Below are positions 16,956 to 27,492 of a DNA stretch of 64,000 bases, in pieces. How positions within the stretch are numbered: the stretch's first letter is position 1; each line of letters begins with the position of its first letter. Source of the stretch: Lachnospiraceae bacterium AC2012 (GTDB taxonomy: Bacteria; Bacillota; Clostridia; Lachnospirales; Lachnospiraceae); NCBI GenBank assembly GCA_000702525.1, contig JNIN01000001.1, positions 992,001 through 1,056,000 on the forward strand, in the 5' to 3' direction. The notes beneath the pieces are model-generated. The model saw only the letters and a list, made by a program, of their open reading frames with translations, had not been told where the DNA came from and searched no databases. A program made the position numbers and the translations under genes.

Positions 16956-17990
16956 TTATAGTTCACCTTTCATGTGTCGCCTTCTAAGCTGTCCACAGGC
17001 CCCGTCAATATCGCGACCCATTTCTCTCCTAATAGTAACATTTATCCCATATTTTTCAAGTTTATCCTTAAAAGCCAACACGACCTTATGACTGGATTCC
17101 ACGTAATCACGTTCCTTAATTGGATTCACCGGAATCAGATTGATATGACATGGCAGTCCCTTGACTAAACCAGACAATTCCTTGGCATCTTCCTCGGAAT
17201 CATTAACTCCACCCACAAGGCTATATTCAAATGTTATACGACGTCCCGTCGTTTCAAAATAATACTTACAAGCATCGATAACTTCATGAATCTCGTACTT
17301 ATTTGCAACCGGCATAAGTTCCAATCGCTTCGCCTGGTTTGGCGCATGAAGGGAAATCGCAAGCGTAATCTGCAGATGTTCCTCTGCCAACTGGCGAATC
17401 TTCGGTACAATACCACAAGTACTCACCGTGATATTTCTCTGCGACAGATTTGCTCCCTGCTCATCTGTCAGTAGACGAATAAACTTCACGATATTATCGT
17501 AGTTATCCATCGGTTCGCCGGTACCCATAACAACGACATGATTAACGCGTTCCTCGATATCTCTTTCAATACGATAAATCTGATCCAGCATCTCTGCCGG
17601 TGTCAGAGAACGAAGTAATCCATCGAGTGTTGAAGCACAGAAACGACATCCCATGCGACATCCTACCTGCGAAGAGATGCATACCGAATTACCAAAAGAG
17701 TAACGCATCAGCACGGACTCTACCATATTGCCATCTTCGAGTTTAAAAAGATACTTCCGTGTGCCGTCTTCTCGTGACACCTGCAAATCCTCTTTCTCTA
17801 AGATGGTAATCGTACCCTGCTCCTGCATCTTCTGCTTCAGACTCTTTGGAATATTCTTCATCTCGTCATAAGAAGATGCCTTATGTACATGAAGCCATTC
17901 AAATATCTGTTTTGCACGAAACTTCTTCTCGCCCATCTCTTCCATGGCACTTGTAAGTTCCGATAGATTCATTGATTTAAAATCTAACAT
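16956..17990 (-). CDS. rlmN: 23S rRNA (A2503-C2)/tRNA (A37-C2) methyltransferase, radical SAM
   Basis: Methylates C2 of adenosine 2503 in 23S rRNA and adenosine 37 in some tRNAs. At 344 aa it has the usual length. The radical-SAM iron-sulfur cluster motif is CRMGCRFCAS (near residues 115-124) after QVGC. GTGEPMDNYDN, RNITVSTCGI and the SLHAPN motif follow, and the cysteine needed for the covalent intermediate is in the C-terminal GACGQLR segment. The N-terminal accessory domain is normal. It lies in the operon between rsmB and prpC. Confidence 0.97.
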   Translation of the reverse strand: MLDFKSMNLSELTSAMEEMGEKKFRAKQIFEWLHVHKASSYDEMKNIPKSLKQKMQEQGTITILEKEDLQVSREDGTRKYLFKLEDGNMVESVLMRYSFGNSVCISSQVGCRMGCRFCASTLDGLLRSLTPAEMLDQIYRIERDIEERVNHVVVMGTGEPMDNYDNIVKFIRLLTDEQGANLSQRNITVSTCGIVPKIRQLAEEHLQITLAISLHAPNQAKRLELMPVANKYEIHEVIDACKYYFETTGRRITFEYSLVGGVNDSEEDAKELSGLVKGLPCHINLIPVNPIKERDYVESSHKVVLAFKDKLEKYGINVTIRREMGRDIDGACGQLRRRHMKGEL

Positions 17991-18040
17991 ATCGTTTTTA
18001 CCACACTTTTTTGTTTATTTTGTGTACATCAAAAAGATTC

Positions 18041-19312
18041 TTATTTTCGTTTGAACACGGAGATAAAGAATCCATCCATATAATCTTTTCCCGGAAGAAT
18101 CTGTTCCATGGATTCCAGTGTGAAATCTTTAAACTGTTCCTGAAACCATTCCACATTGTCTTCATTTTCCAATTTACAGATGGTACAGGTACTAAAAACA
18201 AGGGTTCCGCCCGGTTTTACATACTGGTGTACCGTCGACAAAATCTCTCTTTGTAATGCCTGCAGAGATTTCTGATCCTCTCTTGTTATACGGTATTTGA
18301 TATCCGGTTTCTTTCCAATAATACCTAGTCCGGAACAAGGTAAATCCGCGATGACGATATCCTCTTTTTCCATCAGCTTCTCATCGAGTTCTCTCGCATC
18401 CCAGACCTCAGCCACCATATTTTTCATATTCGATCTCTCGATATTTTCACGAATCAAATCGACTTTCATCTCTGTCAAATCGCGAGACCGTACACTACCA
18501 GTGCCCTTCAATAACTCTGCAACATGCAGACTCTTACCTCCCGGTGCGGCGCAGACATCCAGGACTTCCTGATTTGCCTTTACACCGGCGCGCTCAGCCA
18601 CCATCATCGAACTCAGATCCTGGATGTAGAATTCTCCATCCTGAAATGCCTTTAAAGAGCTCAGGTGATCATAGTCTGAAATCTGAAAGGCATAAGGAAG
18701 TTCCTTCACCGGCTTTACCGTCACGCCTTCCGCTTCCAGATGTGCACGAAGTTCCTCCGGCGAAACAACCGCCGTATTGGTACGAATCGTGGTATCATGC
18801 GCATGTAAAAAGGCAGCGAGGATTTCCTCGGTCTTCTCTTCTCCAAAACGCTCTGTGAAATCTTCTACAATCCATTCCGGCATAGAATATTTCTCGGAAA
18901 TGCTAAAGCTCACCTTCTTTTCCTCTCGCGCAATACTTCGAAGTACGCCATTCACAAAGCCCTTCAACTGAGGGACAGAGCGCTTATTCGTAAGTTTTAC
19001 CGCCTCATTACATACCGCCGAAGCCGGAACCGCGTCCATATATTTCAATTGATAAACACTCATTCGAAGAATATTTCGAATCTCTGGTTTCATTTTACGA
19101 ACCTTCGTCTTGGAATAAGTGTTAATGATTCGATCCATCTCCATACAACGTTCTATCGTTCCACGGGATAATCTGGAGATAAAGCTTCTCTCCTGCTTGG
19201 AAAGATACTGATGCTTCTCCAGCACCTGCGATAAAACAATATGGGAATAGTTTTTGTTCTCTAATACCTCAAGTAAGATATCAAGCACAATATTTCTGAG
19301 ATTCACCGTCAT
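18041..19312 (-). CDS. rsmB: 16S rRNA (cytosine967-C5)-methyltransferase
   Basis: A 423-aa enzyme with an N-terminal NusB-like RNA-binding domain (about 1-130, including RNIVLDILLEVLE and FISRLSRGTIERC) and a C-terminal SAM domain. The catalytic elements are VCAAPGGKSLHVAELL (motif I), IADLPCSGLGIIGKKPDIKYR (PCSGLG cysteine) and LVFSTCTICKLENED (second cysteine). It overlaps the preceding protease gene by 4 bp (ATGA-type junction), which implies coupled translation. Confidence 0.95.
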   Translation of the reverse strand: MTVNLRNIVLDILLEVLENKNYSHIVLSQVLEKHQYLSKQERSFISRLSRGTIERCMEMDRIINTYSKTKVRKMKPEIRNILRMSVYQLKYMDAVPASAVCNEAVKLTNKRSVPQLKGFVNGVLRSIAREEKKVSFSISEKYSMPEWIVEDFTERFGEEKTEEILAAFLHAHDTTIRTNTAVVSPEELRAHLEAEGVTVKPVKELPYAFQISDYDHLSSLKAFQDGEFYIQDLSSMMVAERAGVKANQEVLDVCAAPGGKSLHVAELLKGTGSVRSRDLTEMKVDLIRENIERSNMKNMVAEVWDARELDEKLMEKEDIVIADLPCSGLGIIGKKPDIKYRITREDQKSLQALQREILSTVHQYVKPGGTLVFSTCTICKLENEDNVEWFQEQFKDFTLESMEQILPGKDYMDGFFISVFKRK

Positions 19313-20025
19313 TCTCTACGTCTTCCTCCGGAAATCAAAATCAAACGAAGTAACTGTAGAATCATCGCTGCCGCAGATGCCACATAGGTAAGCGCTGCAG
19401 CGGATAATACTCTCTTCGTATATTTCAGCTCAGCCGGATCAAGCATCTGGCTCTCTCTAAGGAAAACCAGAGCTCGATGGCTGGCATTAAATTCAACTGG
19501 CAATGTCACAATCTGGAATAATACGGACAGAGAAAAGCAAATGATGCCAAGCATAATCAGGAAATATCCCGTATTAGATGTCATGAAGAATCCAAGCAAA
19601 ATCATTGGCCAGCAGATTGCGGAACCGAAATTCGCAACCGGTACCAAGGTGGAACGAAATGACAATGGGAAATATTCCTTCTGATGCTGAATCGCATGTC
19701 CGCATTCATGTGCCGCAACGCCAATAGCTGCCACACTCGTAGAACCATAGACTGCATCAGAAAGCGCAAGGGTTTTATTTCTAGGGTCATAATGATCCGT
19801 CAGCTGACCGCTGATATGTACCACCTGCACATCATAGATTCCATTGCGATGTAACATTTCCTCTGCGGCCTGACGTCCGGTCAGTCCACAGGCACTTCTA
19901 TAACGACTGTATTTGCTAAAGGTTGACTTCACCCTTGCCGATGCAATCAGACAAATCACCGCACCAATGACTACAAGGATGTAAGTTGGATCATAAAACA
20001 TCCCATATCCATATCCGTAAAACAT
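19309..20025 (-). CDS. Zinc-dependent membrane neutral protease, YugP-like
   Basis: A 238-aa integral membrane protein with a zinc-protease HECGHAIQH motif (about residue 127) between membrane segments. Further family marks are the initial PTYILVVIGAVICLIASA span, the SGLTGRQAAEEMLHRNGI-like segment and LSDAVYGSTSVAAIGVAAHE before the motif. The glutamate and both histidines of HEXXH are present, so proteolysis is possible. Substrates of this family are not well defined. The gene is a standard member of the fmt-rsmB cluster in Clostridia. It follows fmt by 11 bp and overlaps rsmB. Confidence 0.9.
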   Translation of the reverse strand: MFYGYGYGMFYDPTYILVVIGAVICLIASARVKSTFSKYSRYRSACGLTGRQAAEEMLHRNGIYDVQVVHISGQLTDHYDPRNKTLALSDAVYGSTSVAAIGVAAHECGHAIQHQKEYFPLSFRSTLVPVANFGSAICWPMILLGFFMTSNTGYFLIMLGIICFSLSVLFQIVTLPVEFNASHRALVFLRESQMLDPAELKYTKRVLSAAALTYVASAAAMILQLLRLILISGGRRRE

Positions 20026-20036
20026 GTCTGTACCTC

Positions 20037-21011
20037 CTAGATCATCTCTCCAGCTTCGATCTTATGTCCTCTCAAGAAGTCTTCCATCTGCATACGCTTC
20101 TTGCCTTCCAACTGAATCTCATCCAATCCAAGGAGGCCTTCTCCCGTCTGCACGAGAACATGCTTCTGATCTGCATAAAGCACCTGTCCCGGCTCTGCAG
20201 ATTCCACTCTTGTCTCACCTTTATGTGAGCCAGGAATAGCAAGAAATGCATCGAGCGATTCGTATACTGTTGCCCGATAAATCTTAAGATTCTTATCCAT
20301 ATATCTGGTATATGCACTTGGCCATGGATTTAAACCACGGACAAATCTTTCGATTTTCTCCGCCGGTTCACAGAAATCAATGTCGCCAAGATCCTTCTTA
20401 ATCATGCCAACATGTGTTGCTTCCTCTTCGTTCTGTGGAATTGGAGATACTTCTCCCTTTGCAATCAAATCAATGGTTTCCACGCAAAGTTCTCCACCGA
20501 TAACCGCAAGACGGTCAAAGAGACTTCCTCCTGTTTCATCTGCTGCAAGTTCTACTTCGCGCTGTGTGAGGATATCTCCATCATCCAGTCCAACGCCCAT
20601 CTGCATAATAGTAATTCCGGTTGTCTTGTCGCCATTTAAAACAGCCCACTGAATAGGTGCTGCACCACGGTATTTTGGCAGGAGGGAAGCATGCACATTG
20701 ATACAACCGTGCTTTGGCATCGCCAGAATCTCCTTTGGTAAAATCTGTCCAAATGCCGCTACAACCGCGATATCTGCCTCATACTTCTTCAATTCTTCCA
20801 CGCATTCCGCCTCACGGATTCGCTTTGGCTGATATACCGGGATATCATTCTCCACTGCCCAAACCTTGACGTCGGAATACTGCATCTTATTTCCACGTCC
20901 CTTTGGCTTATCCGGCTGTGTTACTACTAATACGATTTCATGGCCGGCTTTCTTCAACGCATCTACTGTGCTTACCGCGAAATCCGGTGTTCCCATAAAG
21001 ATAATTTTCAT
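20037..21011 (-). CDS. fmt: Methionyl-tRNA formyltransferase
   Basis: Formylates initiator Met-tRNA using 10-formyltetrahydrofolate. The 324 aa begin MKIIFMGTPDFAVSTVDAL and carry the active-site block HASLLPKYRGAAPIQWAVLNGDKTTGIT and the catalytic Asp in GLDDGDILTQ. The C-terminal OB-like domain contains RFVRGLNPWPSAYT. It starts 3 bp after the def stop codon; the two enzymes act at opposite ends of the same formyl-methionine cycle. Confidence 0.97.
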   Translation of the reverse strand: MKIIFMGTPDFAVSTVDALKKAGHEIVLVVTQPDKPKGRGNKMQYSDVKVWAVENDIPVYQPKRIREAECVEELKKYEADIAVVAAFGQILPKEILAMPKHGCINVHASLLPKYRGAAPIQWAVLNGDKTTGITIMQMGVGLDDGDILTQREVELAADETGGSLFDRLAVIGGELCVETIDLIAKGEVSPIPQNEEEATHVGMIKKDLGDIDFCEPAEKIERFVRGLNPWPSAYTRYMDKNLKIYRATVYESLDAFLAIPGSHKGETRVESAEPGQVLYADQKHVLVQTGEGLLGLDEIQLEGKKRMQMEDFLRGHKIEAGEMI

Positions 21012-21014
21012 AGA

Positions 21015-21500
21015 TTATTCTTCTTCCATTTCTTCATCATCATAAGTTACATCCATCAGAGGTCCCTCTGCGAGCTCATCATAGAGATGTCCATCCAAAT
21101 GGTCTAATTCATGGCAGATTGCTCTCGCCAAAAGTTCTGTACCTTCGATTGTGTATTCCTGCATATCACGGTCGAGTGCCTTTGCAATCACGTGATTTGG
21201 ACGAGTCACAATACCAGCCTTGTCTGGGATACTGAGGCATCCCTCCTGTCCTGTCTGCTCTCCATCCTGCTCAATAATCTCAGGGTTAATCATAACGATT
21301 GGGCCTTCTCCCACATCGATTACTACGATTCTACGAAGTACGCCAACCTGTGGTGCGGCAAGTCCTACACCATTTGCTTCATACATGGTATCCAGCATAT
21401 CGTCAATTAAAGTCTGTGTACGCTCTGTCATCTCCTTAACAGGTCTACAAACTTTATTTAATACCGGATCACCTTCCACACGAATTGTTCTAATTGCCAT
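21015..21500 (-). CDS. def: Peptide deformylase
   Basis: Removes the formyl group from nascent proteins. Family motifs are [18 protein letters not shown] (metal-binding Cys) and [10 protein letters not shown] (two metal-binding His plus catalytic Glu). The open frame extends 10 codons farther up, but the start at 21500 ([14 protein letters not shown]) follows AGAGGTAGGA and gives 161 aa, the usual length. An acidic tail ([12 protein letters not shown]) closes the protein. Confidence 0.97.
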   Translation of the reverse strand: MAIRTIRVEGDPVLNKVCRPVKEMTERTQTLIDDMLDTMYEANGVGLAAPQVGVLRRIVVIDVGEGPIVMINPEIIEQDGEQTGQEGCLSIPDKAGIVTRPNHVIAKALDRDMQEYTIEGTELLARAICHELDHLDGHLYDELAEGPLMDVTYDDEEMEEE

Positions 21501-21547
21501 ATTCCTACCTCTTTCTATTCCTATACTCAAACTTCCAAATTTTATAT

Positions 21548-23779
21548 TTAGAAAGATGACATCGGGTCAAAATCAAACCAGACCATTGCATTCGAATAGC
21601 GATTACTATTCAGTAAATAGTTCTCAATCTGATCCTTAATCTCTACCAGTCTATCATACTCTGCATCTTTCAAATAAACCACATAACGATACACATCCTG
21701 TATCTTCGCAATGCTCGCCGGTTCTGCGGAACTACAGAAGATTCGCTCCCGACGGTCCTTAATCAATTTTTCTATTTCCTTCGCCTGTGCACCGGCGACT
21801 TCTTCCTTTGGCGATGTCACCAGAATCATCAGCATATGCGCACATGGCGGATAACGAAGCATCTTCCGATAGATGATTTCATGTGCATAGAATTCCTCGT
21901 AGTCCTGCTTCGCTGCTGCCTTGATACTAAAGTGCTCCGGCTGATACGTCTGTATCACAACATTTCCGGGTTTATCCCCTCGACCGGCGCGCCCTGCTGC
22001 CTGTGTCAGCAATTGAAAAGTTCTCTCTGCGCCACGATAATCATTGGCATTCAGCGACATATCCGCAGCCAGAATTCCAACCAGCGTAACATTTGAAAAA
22101 TCATGGCCCTTTACAATCATCTGTGTACCAATCAGGATATCCGCCTCACGATTCTCAAATTTTTCCAGAATCTTCGCATGGCCTTCCTTCCCTTTTGTCG
22201 TATCCGCATCCATACGAAGCGTCTTCACACCAGGAAATAACTTCTGCACCGAATCTTCGACCTTCTCTGTTCCCATGCGAAATCCGCCAATATACGGGCT
22301 ATTACAGCTCGGACAAGTCTTCGGCATCACAATCGTATGACCACAATAATGACAAATCAATTTCTGGTTTCGATGCAATGACATCGGAACGTCACAATGC
22401 GGGCACTTGATCACTTCTCCACACGCTCTACAGGAAATCGTCCCCAGCATTCCGCGGCGATTCAAGAACAGCATGATCTGCTCTCCTTTCGCCAGGCGAT
22501 CCTGCATCAGTTCTGTCAATCTGCGACTGAAAATGGTACGGTTTCCGGACTTTAACTCGGCTCTTAAATCCACCACATCACACTCCGGAAGTGGCCGCTC
22601 CTCTACTCGCTTTGTCAATCTAAGAAGCTCATATTCTCCCTCCATCGCCTTGGCATAACTCTCCACCGATGGCGTCGCAGAACCGAGTACTACAGAGGCA
22701 TTTGCCATCCGCGCTCTCTCCACAGCCACAGATCTTGCATGATATTTCGGAGCCTGTTCACTCTTATAGGAGTTTTCATGCTCTTCATCAATAATAATCA
22801 TCCCGAGATTCTGAAACGGTGTAAATAACGCCGATCTCGGTCCGACCATAATCTTACAATCGCCCTTCTTCGCACGCTCAAACTGATCGTAACGTTCTCC
22901 GGGTGTCATGCGGGAATTCATAATCGAGACAACATCGCCAAAGCGCTGATAGAATCGCATTACCGTCTGTCTCGTCAGCGCGATTTCCGGAATCAAGACA
23001 ATCGTTTCCTTGCCTTCCTCCAACATCTTCTGTATCAGATGCATATAGACTTCCGTTTTACCGGAACCCGTAACACCATAGAGCAAGTACGTCTTCTCGA
23101 TGTTTTTTGCATGATTCTTAAGAATCTGTGTGACAGCCCGACTCTGTTCTTCATTCAATGGATGGCTCTTGTCCATTCGTTCCATTTCCTTCACTGGATT
23201 TCGATACGCTCTTTTCAACTGGATCTCCACCCACCCAAGCTTCTCAAACTCACGAATATAACTGGTTGGAATCTCCTGCTCCTTCGAAATCACATCCCAG
23301 GAAATGATACGCTGCTCCATCAGAAGTTCGAGCAAACGCAACTTATACTTACTCGGTTTCGTCTTTTTCAGCATAAGATTTCGCTGCTCTCTCGCCTCCG
23401 CATCTGAAAGCAAGAGATGCACTTCCTTCTCCTGCTTCGCCTTCTCTTTTGTCTTAATCGGAAGTACGGTCTTAAGCGCGAGATTCATCGTAGAACCATA
23501 ATTTCTCTTAATCCAGGCTGCCAATCGAATCATCTGCGACTCGATGGTAATCTGGTCATCCCGCACCTCGATGATATCCTTGATGCGAGAGATCTCGATC
23601 TTCGGTTCCTTCGATAACGAAAGAACGAATCCATTGAGCGTACGTCCACCATTTCCAAAAGGAATCACAACGCTGCAACCTTCCTGCACCACATTCTCCA
23701 GATGATTCGGCACACGATATTGAAATGTCTTATCCAGTTTTTCTAATGATAGATCTACTATGACATCACAAAATAACAT
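21548..23779 (-). CDS. priA: Primosomal replication restart helicase
   Basis: Reloads the replisome at stalled forks. The 743 aa show the N-terminal 3'-DNA-binding domain (about 1-105), Walker [12 protein letters not shown] (about 240), Walker [13 protein letters not shown], and the eight-cysteine zinc-binding insertion ([19 protein letters not shown] and CPSC). The C-terminal helicase motifs are [15 protein letters not shown] and QAAGRAGRG. It starts 3 bp after the murE stop, so it is the second gene of the operon. Confidence 0.96.
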   Translation of the reverse strand: MLFCDVIVDLSLEKLDKTFQYRVPNHLENVVQEGCSVVIPFGNGGRTLNGFVLSLSKEPKIEISRIKDIIEVRDDQITIESQMIRLAAWIKRNYGSTMNLALKTVLPIKTKEKAKQEKEVHLLLSDAEAREQRNLMLKKTKPSKYKLRLLELLMEQRIISWDVISKEQEIPTSYIREFEKLGWVEIQLKRAYRNPVKEMERMDKSHPLNEEQSRAVTQILKNHAKNIEKTYLLYGVTGSGKTEVYMHLIQKMLEEGKETIVLIPEIALTRQTVMRFYQRFGDVVSIMNSRMTPGERYDQFERAKKGDCKIMVGPRSALFTPFQNLGMIIIDEEHENSYKSEQAPKYHARSVAVERARMANASVVLGSATPSVESYAKAMEGEYELLRLTKRVEERPLPECDVVDLRAELKSGNRTIFSRRLTELMQDRLAKGEQIMLFLNRRGMLGTISCRACGEVIKCPHCDVPMSLHRNQKLICHYCGHTIVMPKTCPSCNSPYIGGFRMGTEKVEDSVQKLFPGVKTLRMDADTTKGKEGHAKILEKFENREADILIGTQMIVKGHDFSNVTLVGILAADMSLNANDYRGAERTFQLLTQAAGRAGRGDKPGNVVIQTYQPEHFSIKAAAKQDYEEFYAHEIIYRKMLRYPPCAHMLMILVTSPKEEVAGAQAKEIEKLIKDRRERIFCSSAEPASIAKIQDVYRYVVYLKDAEYDRLVEIKDQIENYLLNSNRYSNAMVWFDFDPMSSF

Positions 23780-23782
23780 GTT

Positions 23783-25249
23783 TTATCTTCCAAGTTCTTC
23801 TAAAACTTCTGCAATTAATACCCTTTCATCCATTGGATATTTCTTGCCCTTAATCTCCTGATAATCTTCATGTCCCTTACCGGCAAGAACAATAATATCT
23901 CCCGGCTGGCCATGTTCGATGGCATACTTGATTGCCTCTTTACGATCGATGATTTCTACATACTTACCATCGGTCTTTGCGATTCCAGTTTTGATATCAT
24001 TGATGATATCCTGTGGCTCTTCAAATCTTGGATTATCCGATGTGATAATCGTAAGATCAGCAAGTTTACCAGATACTTCACCCATCTCATATCTTCTAAG
24101 CTTCGAACGATTACCGCCACAACCGAAGAGACAAACCAGTCTTCCCGGATTGTATTCCTTTAAGGTTGTAAGAAGAGACTGGAGTGACATCGCATTATGT
24201 GCGTAATCAATCATCAAAGTGAAGTCATCGGAAACTTTCACCATTTCGATACGTCCCTTAACCTTAGCAGCCTTTAATGCCTTCTGCATATCTTCATTAG
24301 ATACATTGAAATGATGACAGATGGCAATGGATGTCAGTGCATTGTAAACACTGAATTTACCAGGAACATCAATCTCCATTGGACAATTAACAAGTCCAGA
24401 TACCTGGAAGGAAACGCCAAGATATCCCGGCTTATGAATCAGCTCTACCTCGGTTGCACGGATATCTGCATTCTTGCCAAATCCATAGGTTTCCACCGTA
24501 CAAGTATGTCCCTGCAGAATATCTTCGAGATGCTCAGAATCTCCATTGAAGATTCCCATTCTACATTTCTTGAATAACATCGCTTTGCACGCCATATATT
24601 CTTCAAAACTTGCATGCTCATTCGGTCCGATATGATCCGGTTCGATATTGGTAAAGATACCAATTTCAAAAGTGAACCCATCTACGCGGTGCATCATCAG
24701 TCCCTGCGAAGATACTTCCATAACGCAGACTTCCAGTCCTGCATCGAGCATCTTACGGAAATATTCCTGTACCAAATAAGACTCTGGTGTTGTATTAGCC
24801 GCTGGAATACGTTCTTCCCCGATGATTGCCTCGATCGTTCCAATCAGACCAACCTTATATCCGGCAGATTCTAAAATGGCCTTTACCATATAAGTAGTTG
24901 TTGTCTTACCCTTGGTTCCGGTAACACCAATCACTTTTAATTCATCCGCCGGATGATCAAAATATGCTGCTGCAAGATAAGCCAGTGCTTCTCTGGTATC
25001 ATTGACACGAATTACCGTTACGCTCTCCGGTACAACGACTTCTTCCTGCACGATCAGAACCTTCGCGCCCTTTTCTACTGCCTCAGCAGCAACCGTATGT
25101 GCATCGAATGTTGCACCTTTTAAACATACGAACATAGAGCCCGCTGTAACTTTTCTTGAATCATAAACGAGATTTGTAATCTCTCCATCTAAACTACCCT
25201 GAACTAATGAATAATCCAGGTCTTCTAATAATCCATGAATACTTTTCAT
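23783..25249 (-). CDS. murE: UDP-N-acetylmuramoyl-tripeptide synthetase (meso-DAP adding)
   Basis: Adds the third amino acid of the wall stem peptide in the cytoplasm. The 488 aa have the Mur-ligase ATP motif GVTGTKGKTTTTYM (about 110-123), NTTPES, the EVSSQGL carbamylated-lysine region and IDYAHN. The substrate loop reads SDNPRFEEP; DNPR in this place is the mark of meso-diaminopimelate ligases, as against L-lysine types. It opens the operon that runs to thiN and is divergent from pyrB. Confidence 0.95.
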   Translation of the reverse strand: MKSIHGLLEDLDYSLVQGSLDGEITNLVYDSRKVTAGSMFVCLKGATFDAHTVAAEAVEKGAKVLIVQEEVVVPESVTVIRVNDTREALAYLAAAYFDHPADELKVIGVTGTKGKTTTTYMVKAILESAGYKVGLIGTIEAIIGEERIPAANTTPESYLVQEYFRKMLDAGLEVCVMEVSSQGLMMHRVDGFTFEIGIFTNIEPDHIGPNEHASFEEYMACKAMLFKKCRMGIFNGDSEHLEDILQGHTCTVETYGFGKNADIRATEVELIHKPGYLGVSFQVSGLVNCPMEIDVPGKFSVYNALTSIAICHHFNVSNEDMQKALKAAKVKGRIEMVKVSDDFTLMIDYAHNAMSLQSLLTTLKEYNPGRLVCLFGCGGNRSKLRRYEMGEVSGKLADLTIITSDNPRFEEPQDIINDIKTGIAKTDGKYVEIIDRKEAIKYAIEHGQPGDIIVLAGKGHEDYQEIKGKKYPMDERVLIAEVLEELGR

Positions 25250-25306
25250 AAGATTAACCTCTTTTCCAACCTAAAAACTATTTCTAAAAATAAAAACTCA
25301 GAGAAA

Positions 25307-25366
25307 ATTATACCAAAAATCAACATCAAATTCTATGTTGATATGGCATAGATTTAATATTAAAAT
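25307..25366. promoter_or_regulatory. Divergent murE / pyrB promoters around a shared inverted repeat
   Basis: On the minus strand an extended -10 (TGGTATAAT, hexamer 25307-25312) points to murE. On the plus strand TTGATA (25338-25343) and TAAAAT (25361-25366), 17 bp apart, point to pyrB. A perfect inverted repeat ATCAACAT-N8-ATGTTGAT (25319-25326 and 25335-25342) overlaps the pyrB -35 box and covers the murE -35 region. It could be an operator acting on both. I see no PyrR-type antiterminator in the short pyrB leader. Confidence 0.5.
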
Positions 25367-25402
25367 AAGTCAGAACAATTTATAAGTTATTAGGAGGATA
25401 TT

Positions 25403-26320
25403 ATGCGTCATCTTATGAGTCCTCTGGACTTCTCTGTGAGCGAGCTGGAAAAGCTTATGAGCTTAGCTTCTGACATTGAGAAGAATCCGGAAGTATATGC
25501 ACATAAATGTGCGGGAAAGAAACTAGCAACTTGTTTCTATGAACCTAGCACCAGAACACGACTTAGTTTCGAAGCCGCTATGCTTAATCTTGGTGGTTCT
25601 GTTCTTGGTTTCTCTAGTGCTGATTCTTCATCAGCTGCCAAAGGTGAGAGTGTCAGCGATACACTCCGTGTCATTTCTTGTTACGCCGATATTTGTGCGA
25701 TACGTCATCCAAAAGAAGGTGCTCCACTCGTTGCATCGATTCATTCAGGTATTCCAGTTATTAACGCCGGTGACGGTGGTCATCAGCATCCAACACAAAC
25801 ATTAACTGATCTATTCACTATTCATTCTTTACACGGTGAGATTCGTGATCTTACTATCGGCTTATGTGGCGACTTAAAATTCGGTCGTACTGTTCATTCT
25901 CTTATTAATGCACTGGTTCGTTATCCAGGTATTCGTTTTGTATTGATTTCCCCAGAAGAGCTTCGCGTTCCTGATTATATTCGTGAAGAAGTCTTAGACA
26001 AAAACAATATTCCTTATGTGGAAGTAGAAAAGCTCGAGGAAGCTATGCCGGAACTCGACATCCTGTACATGACAAGAGTACAGAAGGAACGTTTCTTCAA
26101 TGAGGAAGATTACATCCGTATGAAGGACTTCTACATCTTAGACCGTGAAAAGATGAAACTTGCGAAAGAGAATATGATGGTGCTTCATCCCCTTCCACGT
26201 GTCAATGAAATCTCGGTAGAAGTGGATGACGACCCTAGAGCAGCTTACTTCCGTCAGGCGCAGTACGGTGTCTATATCCGTATGGCTCTGATTCTCACCT
26301 TACTTGGATTGGAGGAATAG
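25403..26320 (+). CDS. pyrB: Aspartate carbamoyltransferase catalytic subunit
   Basis: Condenses carbamoyl phosphate with aspartate, the committed step of pyrimidine synthesis. The 305 aa contain the carbamoyl-phosphate site [13 protein letters not shown], the [10 protein letters not shown] loop with the catalytic Lys shortly before, [14 protein letters not shown] and the aspartate-binding [11 protein letters not shown]. It has a strong TAGGAGG ribosome site. It is followed after 2 bp by the regulatory chain, as in enterobacteria and many Clostridia. Confidence 0.97.
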   Translation: MRHLMSPLDFSVSELEKLMSLASDIEKNPEVYAHKCAGKKLATCFYEPSTRTRLSFEAAMLNLGGSVLGFSSADSSSAAKGESVSDTLRVISCYADICAIRHPKEGAPLVASIHSGIPVINAGDGGHQHPTQTLTDLFTIHSLHGEIRDLTIGLCGDLKFGRTVHSLINALVRYPGIRFVLISPEELRVPDYIREEVLDKNNIPYVEVEKLEEAMPELDILYMTRVQKERFFNEEDYIRMKDFYILDREKMKLAKENMMVLHPLPRVNEISVEVDDDPRAAYFRQAQYGVYIRMALILTLLGLEE

Positions 26321-26322
26321 AA

Positions 26323-26751
26323 ATGTTAAATATCAGTGGAATTCACGAAGGCTACGTACTCGACCATATCAAAGCCGGTATGTCTCTTCAGATTTATCAT
26401 GATTTGAAGCTCGATCAGTCAAACCATACGGTAGCCATTATTATGAATGCAAAGAGTAAAAAGATGGGCACAAAGGATATCATCAAGATTGAATGCTCTC
26501 CAGAGGACATTGACCTCGATATCCTTGGCTATATCGACCATAAGATTACCGTAAATATCATCAAAGATGAAAAGATTTACGAAAAACGTGTATTGACACT
26601 TCCTAAAGAAGTGAAAAACATCATCCAGTGTAAGAACCCAAGATGTATCACTTCGATCGAACAGGGATTAGACCAAGTCTTCCTCTTAACCGATGAAGAA
26701 ACCGAAACCTATCGCTGTAAATACTGCGAAGAGAAATACATCCGTTTCTAA
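26323..26751 (+). CDS. pyrI: Aspartate carbamoyltransferase regulatory subunit
   Basis: A 142-aa allosteric chain. The N-terminal nucleotide-binding domain (about 1-95) is followed by the zinc domain with four cysteines, CKNPRC and CKYCEEKY, which joins it to PyrB. Its presence predicts a PyrB6-PyrI6-type holoenzyme subject to nucleotide feedback. The gene ends 63 bp before a shared terminator. Confidence 0.95.
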   Translation: MLNISGIHEGYVLDHIKAGMSLQIYHDLKLDQSNHTVAIIMNAKSKKMGTKDIIKIECSPEDIDLDILGYIDHKITVNIIKDEKIYEKRVLTLPKEVKNIIQCKNPRCITSIEQGLDQVFLLTDEETETYRCKYCEEKYIRF

Positions 26752-26810
26752 TACTTCTTCGTTTTATACAATTATAGTTTTATACAAAAATCTTTAAAAT
26801 CCTTATATAA

Positions 26811-26856
26811 AAAAGGCGTTGGAATCCAATTTCTAAGATTCCAACGCCCTTTCTTT
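26811..26856. terminator. Bidirectional terminator between pyrI and the DnaJ-like gene
   Basis: 12-bp perfect stem GGCGTTGGAATC (26815-26826) with its complement at 26837-26848, ten-base loop, T-rich on both outer sides (CTTTCTTTTC on plus, TTTTTTATATAAGG on minus). It serves both converging genes. Confidence 0.85.
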
Positions 26857-26857
26857 T

Positions 26858-27484
26858 CTAGATTCTGCAACACAGATTACAGAAAATATTTAAAATCAGC
26901 ATATTCAGGCACCATCTGCCCGCATCCGCATAAGGTCTTTGATATGCAGCACCACGTGTTTCATACCACATCGCACCACCGTCCAGATGCTGACGGAACT
27001 GGCGATAACTGAAATTACTTGGTTCATATTCTAAAGCACGATTGATATACGTTCTGGCATCCATAACATTTCCCAGCTTCTCTGATGCAATCGCTGCAAG
27101 ATAATACCATCTGCCACTTCGATTGGAAACGTCGATACTGTTTAACACATTCATCGCTTCACGATAATAACCATTCATGATGTAATTCCATGCCGCCTGC
27201 ATCTCATTCGAGTTCTGCTGGCTACCGGAATAGGAGCCACTCTGGCTATGACGATTACCGTAGGAATAACCAAATCCACCAAACGAATCTGTTCCCTGCT
27301 GTCTCTGCTTCATAATCAGATCATATGCCTGCTGCACTTCTTTAAATTTTTCTTCTGCTTCTTTTTTATTCGGATTATTTACATTCGCATCCGGATGATA
27401 TTTACGACTTAAGCTTCGGTAAGCTCTCTTAATCTCATCATCCGATGCGTCTCTTGACACACCTAGTACCTGATAAGGATTCAT
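26858..27484 (-). CDS. DnaJ-domain protein
   Basis: A 208-aa protein whose first 70 residues are a complete J-domain with the HPD motif ([15 protein letters not shown]), so it can stimulate a DnaK-type ATPase. A Gly/Ser/Gln-rich linker follows (GGFGYSYG to QNSNEM), then a helical TPR-like segment ([20 protein letters not shown] to RALEYEPSN) and a short hydrophobic cysteine-containing tail ([12 protein letters not shown]), which may be membrane-associated. It lacks the zinc-finger and C-terminal domains of true DnaJ. It starts 8 bp after the DUF5685 gene, and the pair is a common Lachnospiraceae unit of unknown role. Confidence 0.88.
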   Translation of the reverse strand: MNPYQVLGVSRDASDDEIKRAYRSLSRKYHPDANVNNPNKKEAEEKFKEVQQAYDLIMKQRQQGTDSFGGFGYSYGNRHSQSGSYSGSQQNSNEMQAAWNYIMNGYYREAMNVLNSIDVSNRSGRWYYLAAIASEKLGNVMDARTYINRALEYEPSNFSYRQFRQHLDGGAMWYETRGAAYQRPYADAGRWCLNMLILNIFCNLCCRI

Positions 27485-27492
27485 AAAAACTC

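Noticed and set aside
25250-25402. PyrR-binding attenuator before pyrB
   Set aside because: The leader after the predicted promoter is only about 30 nt, too short for an antiterminator and terminator pair.
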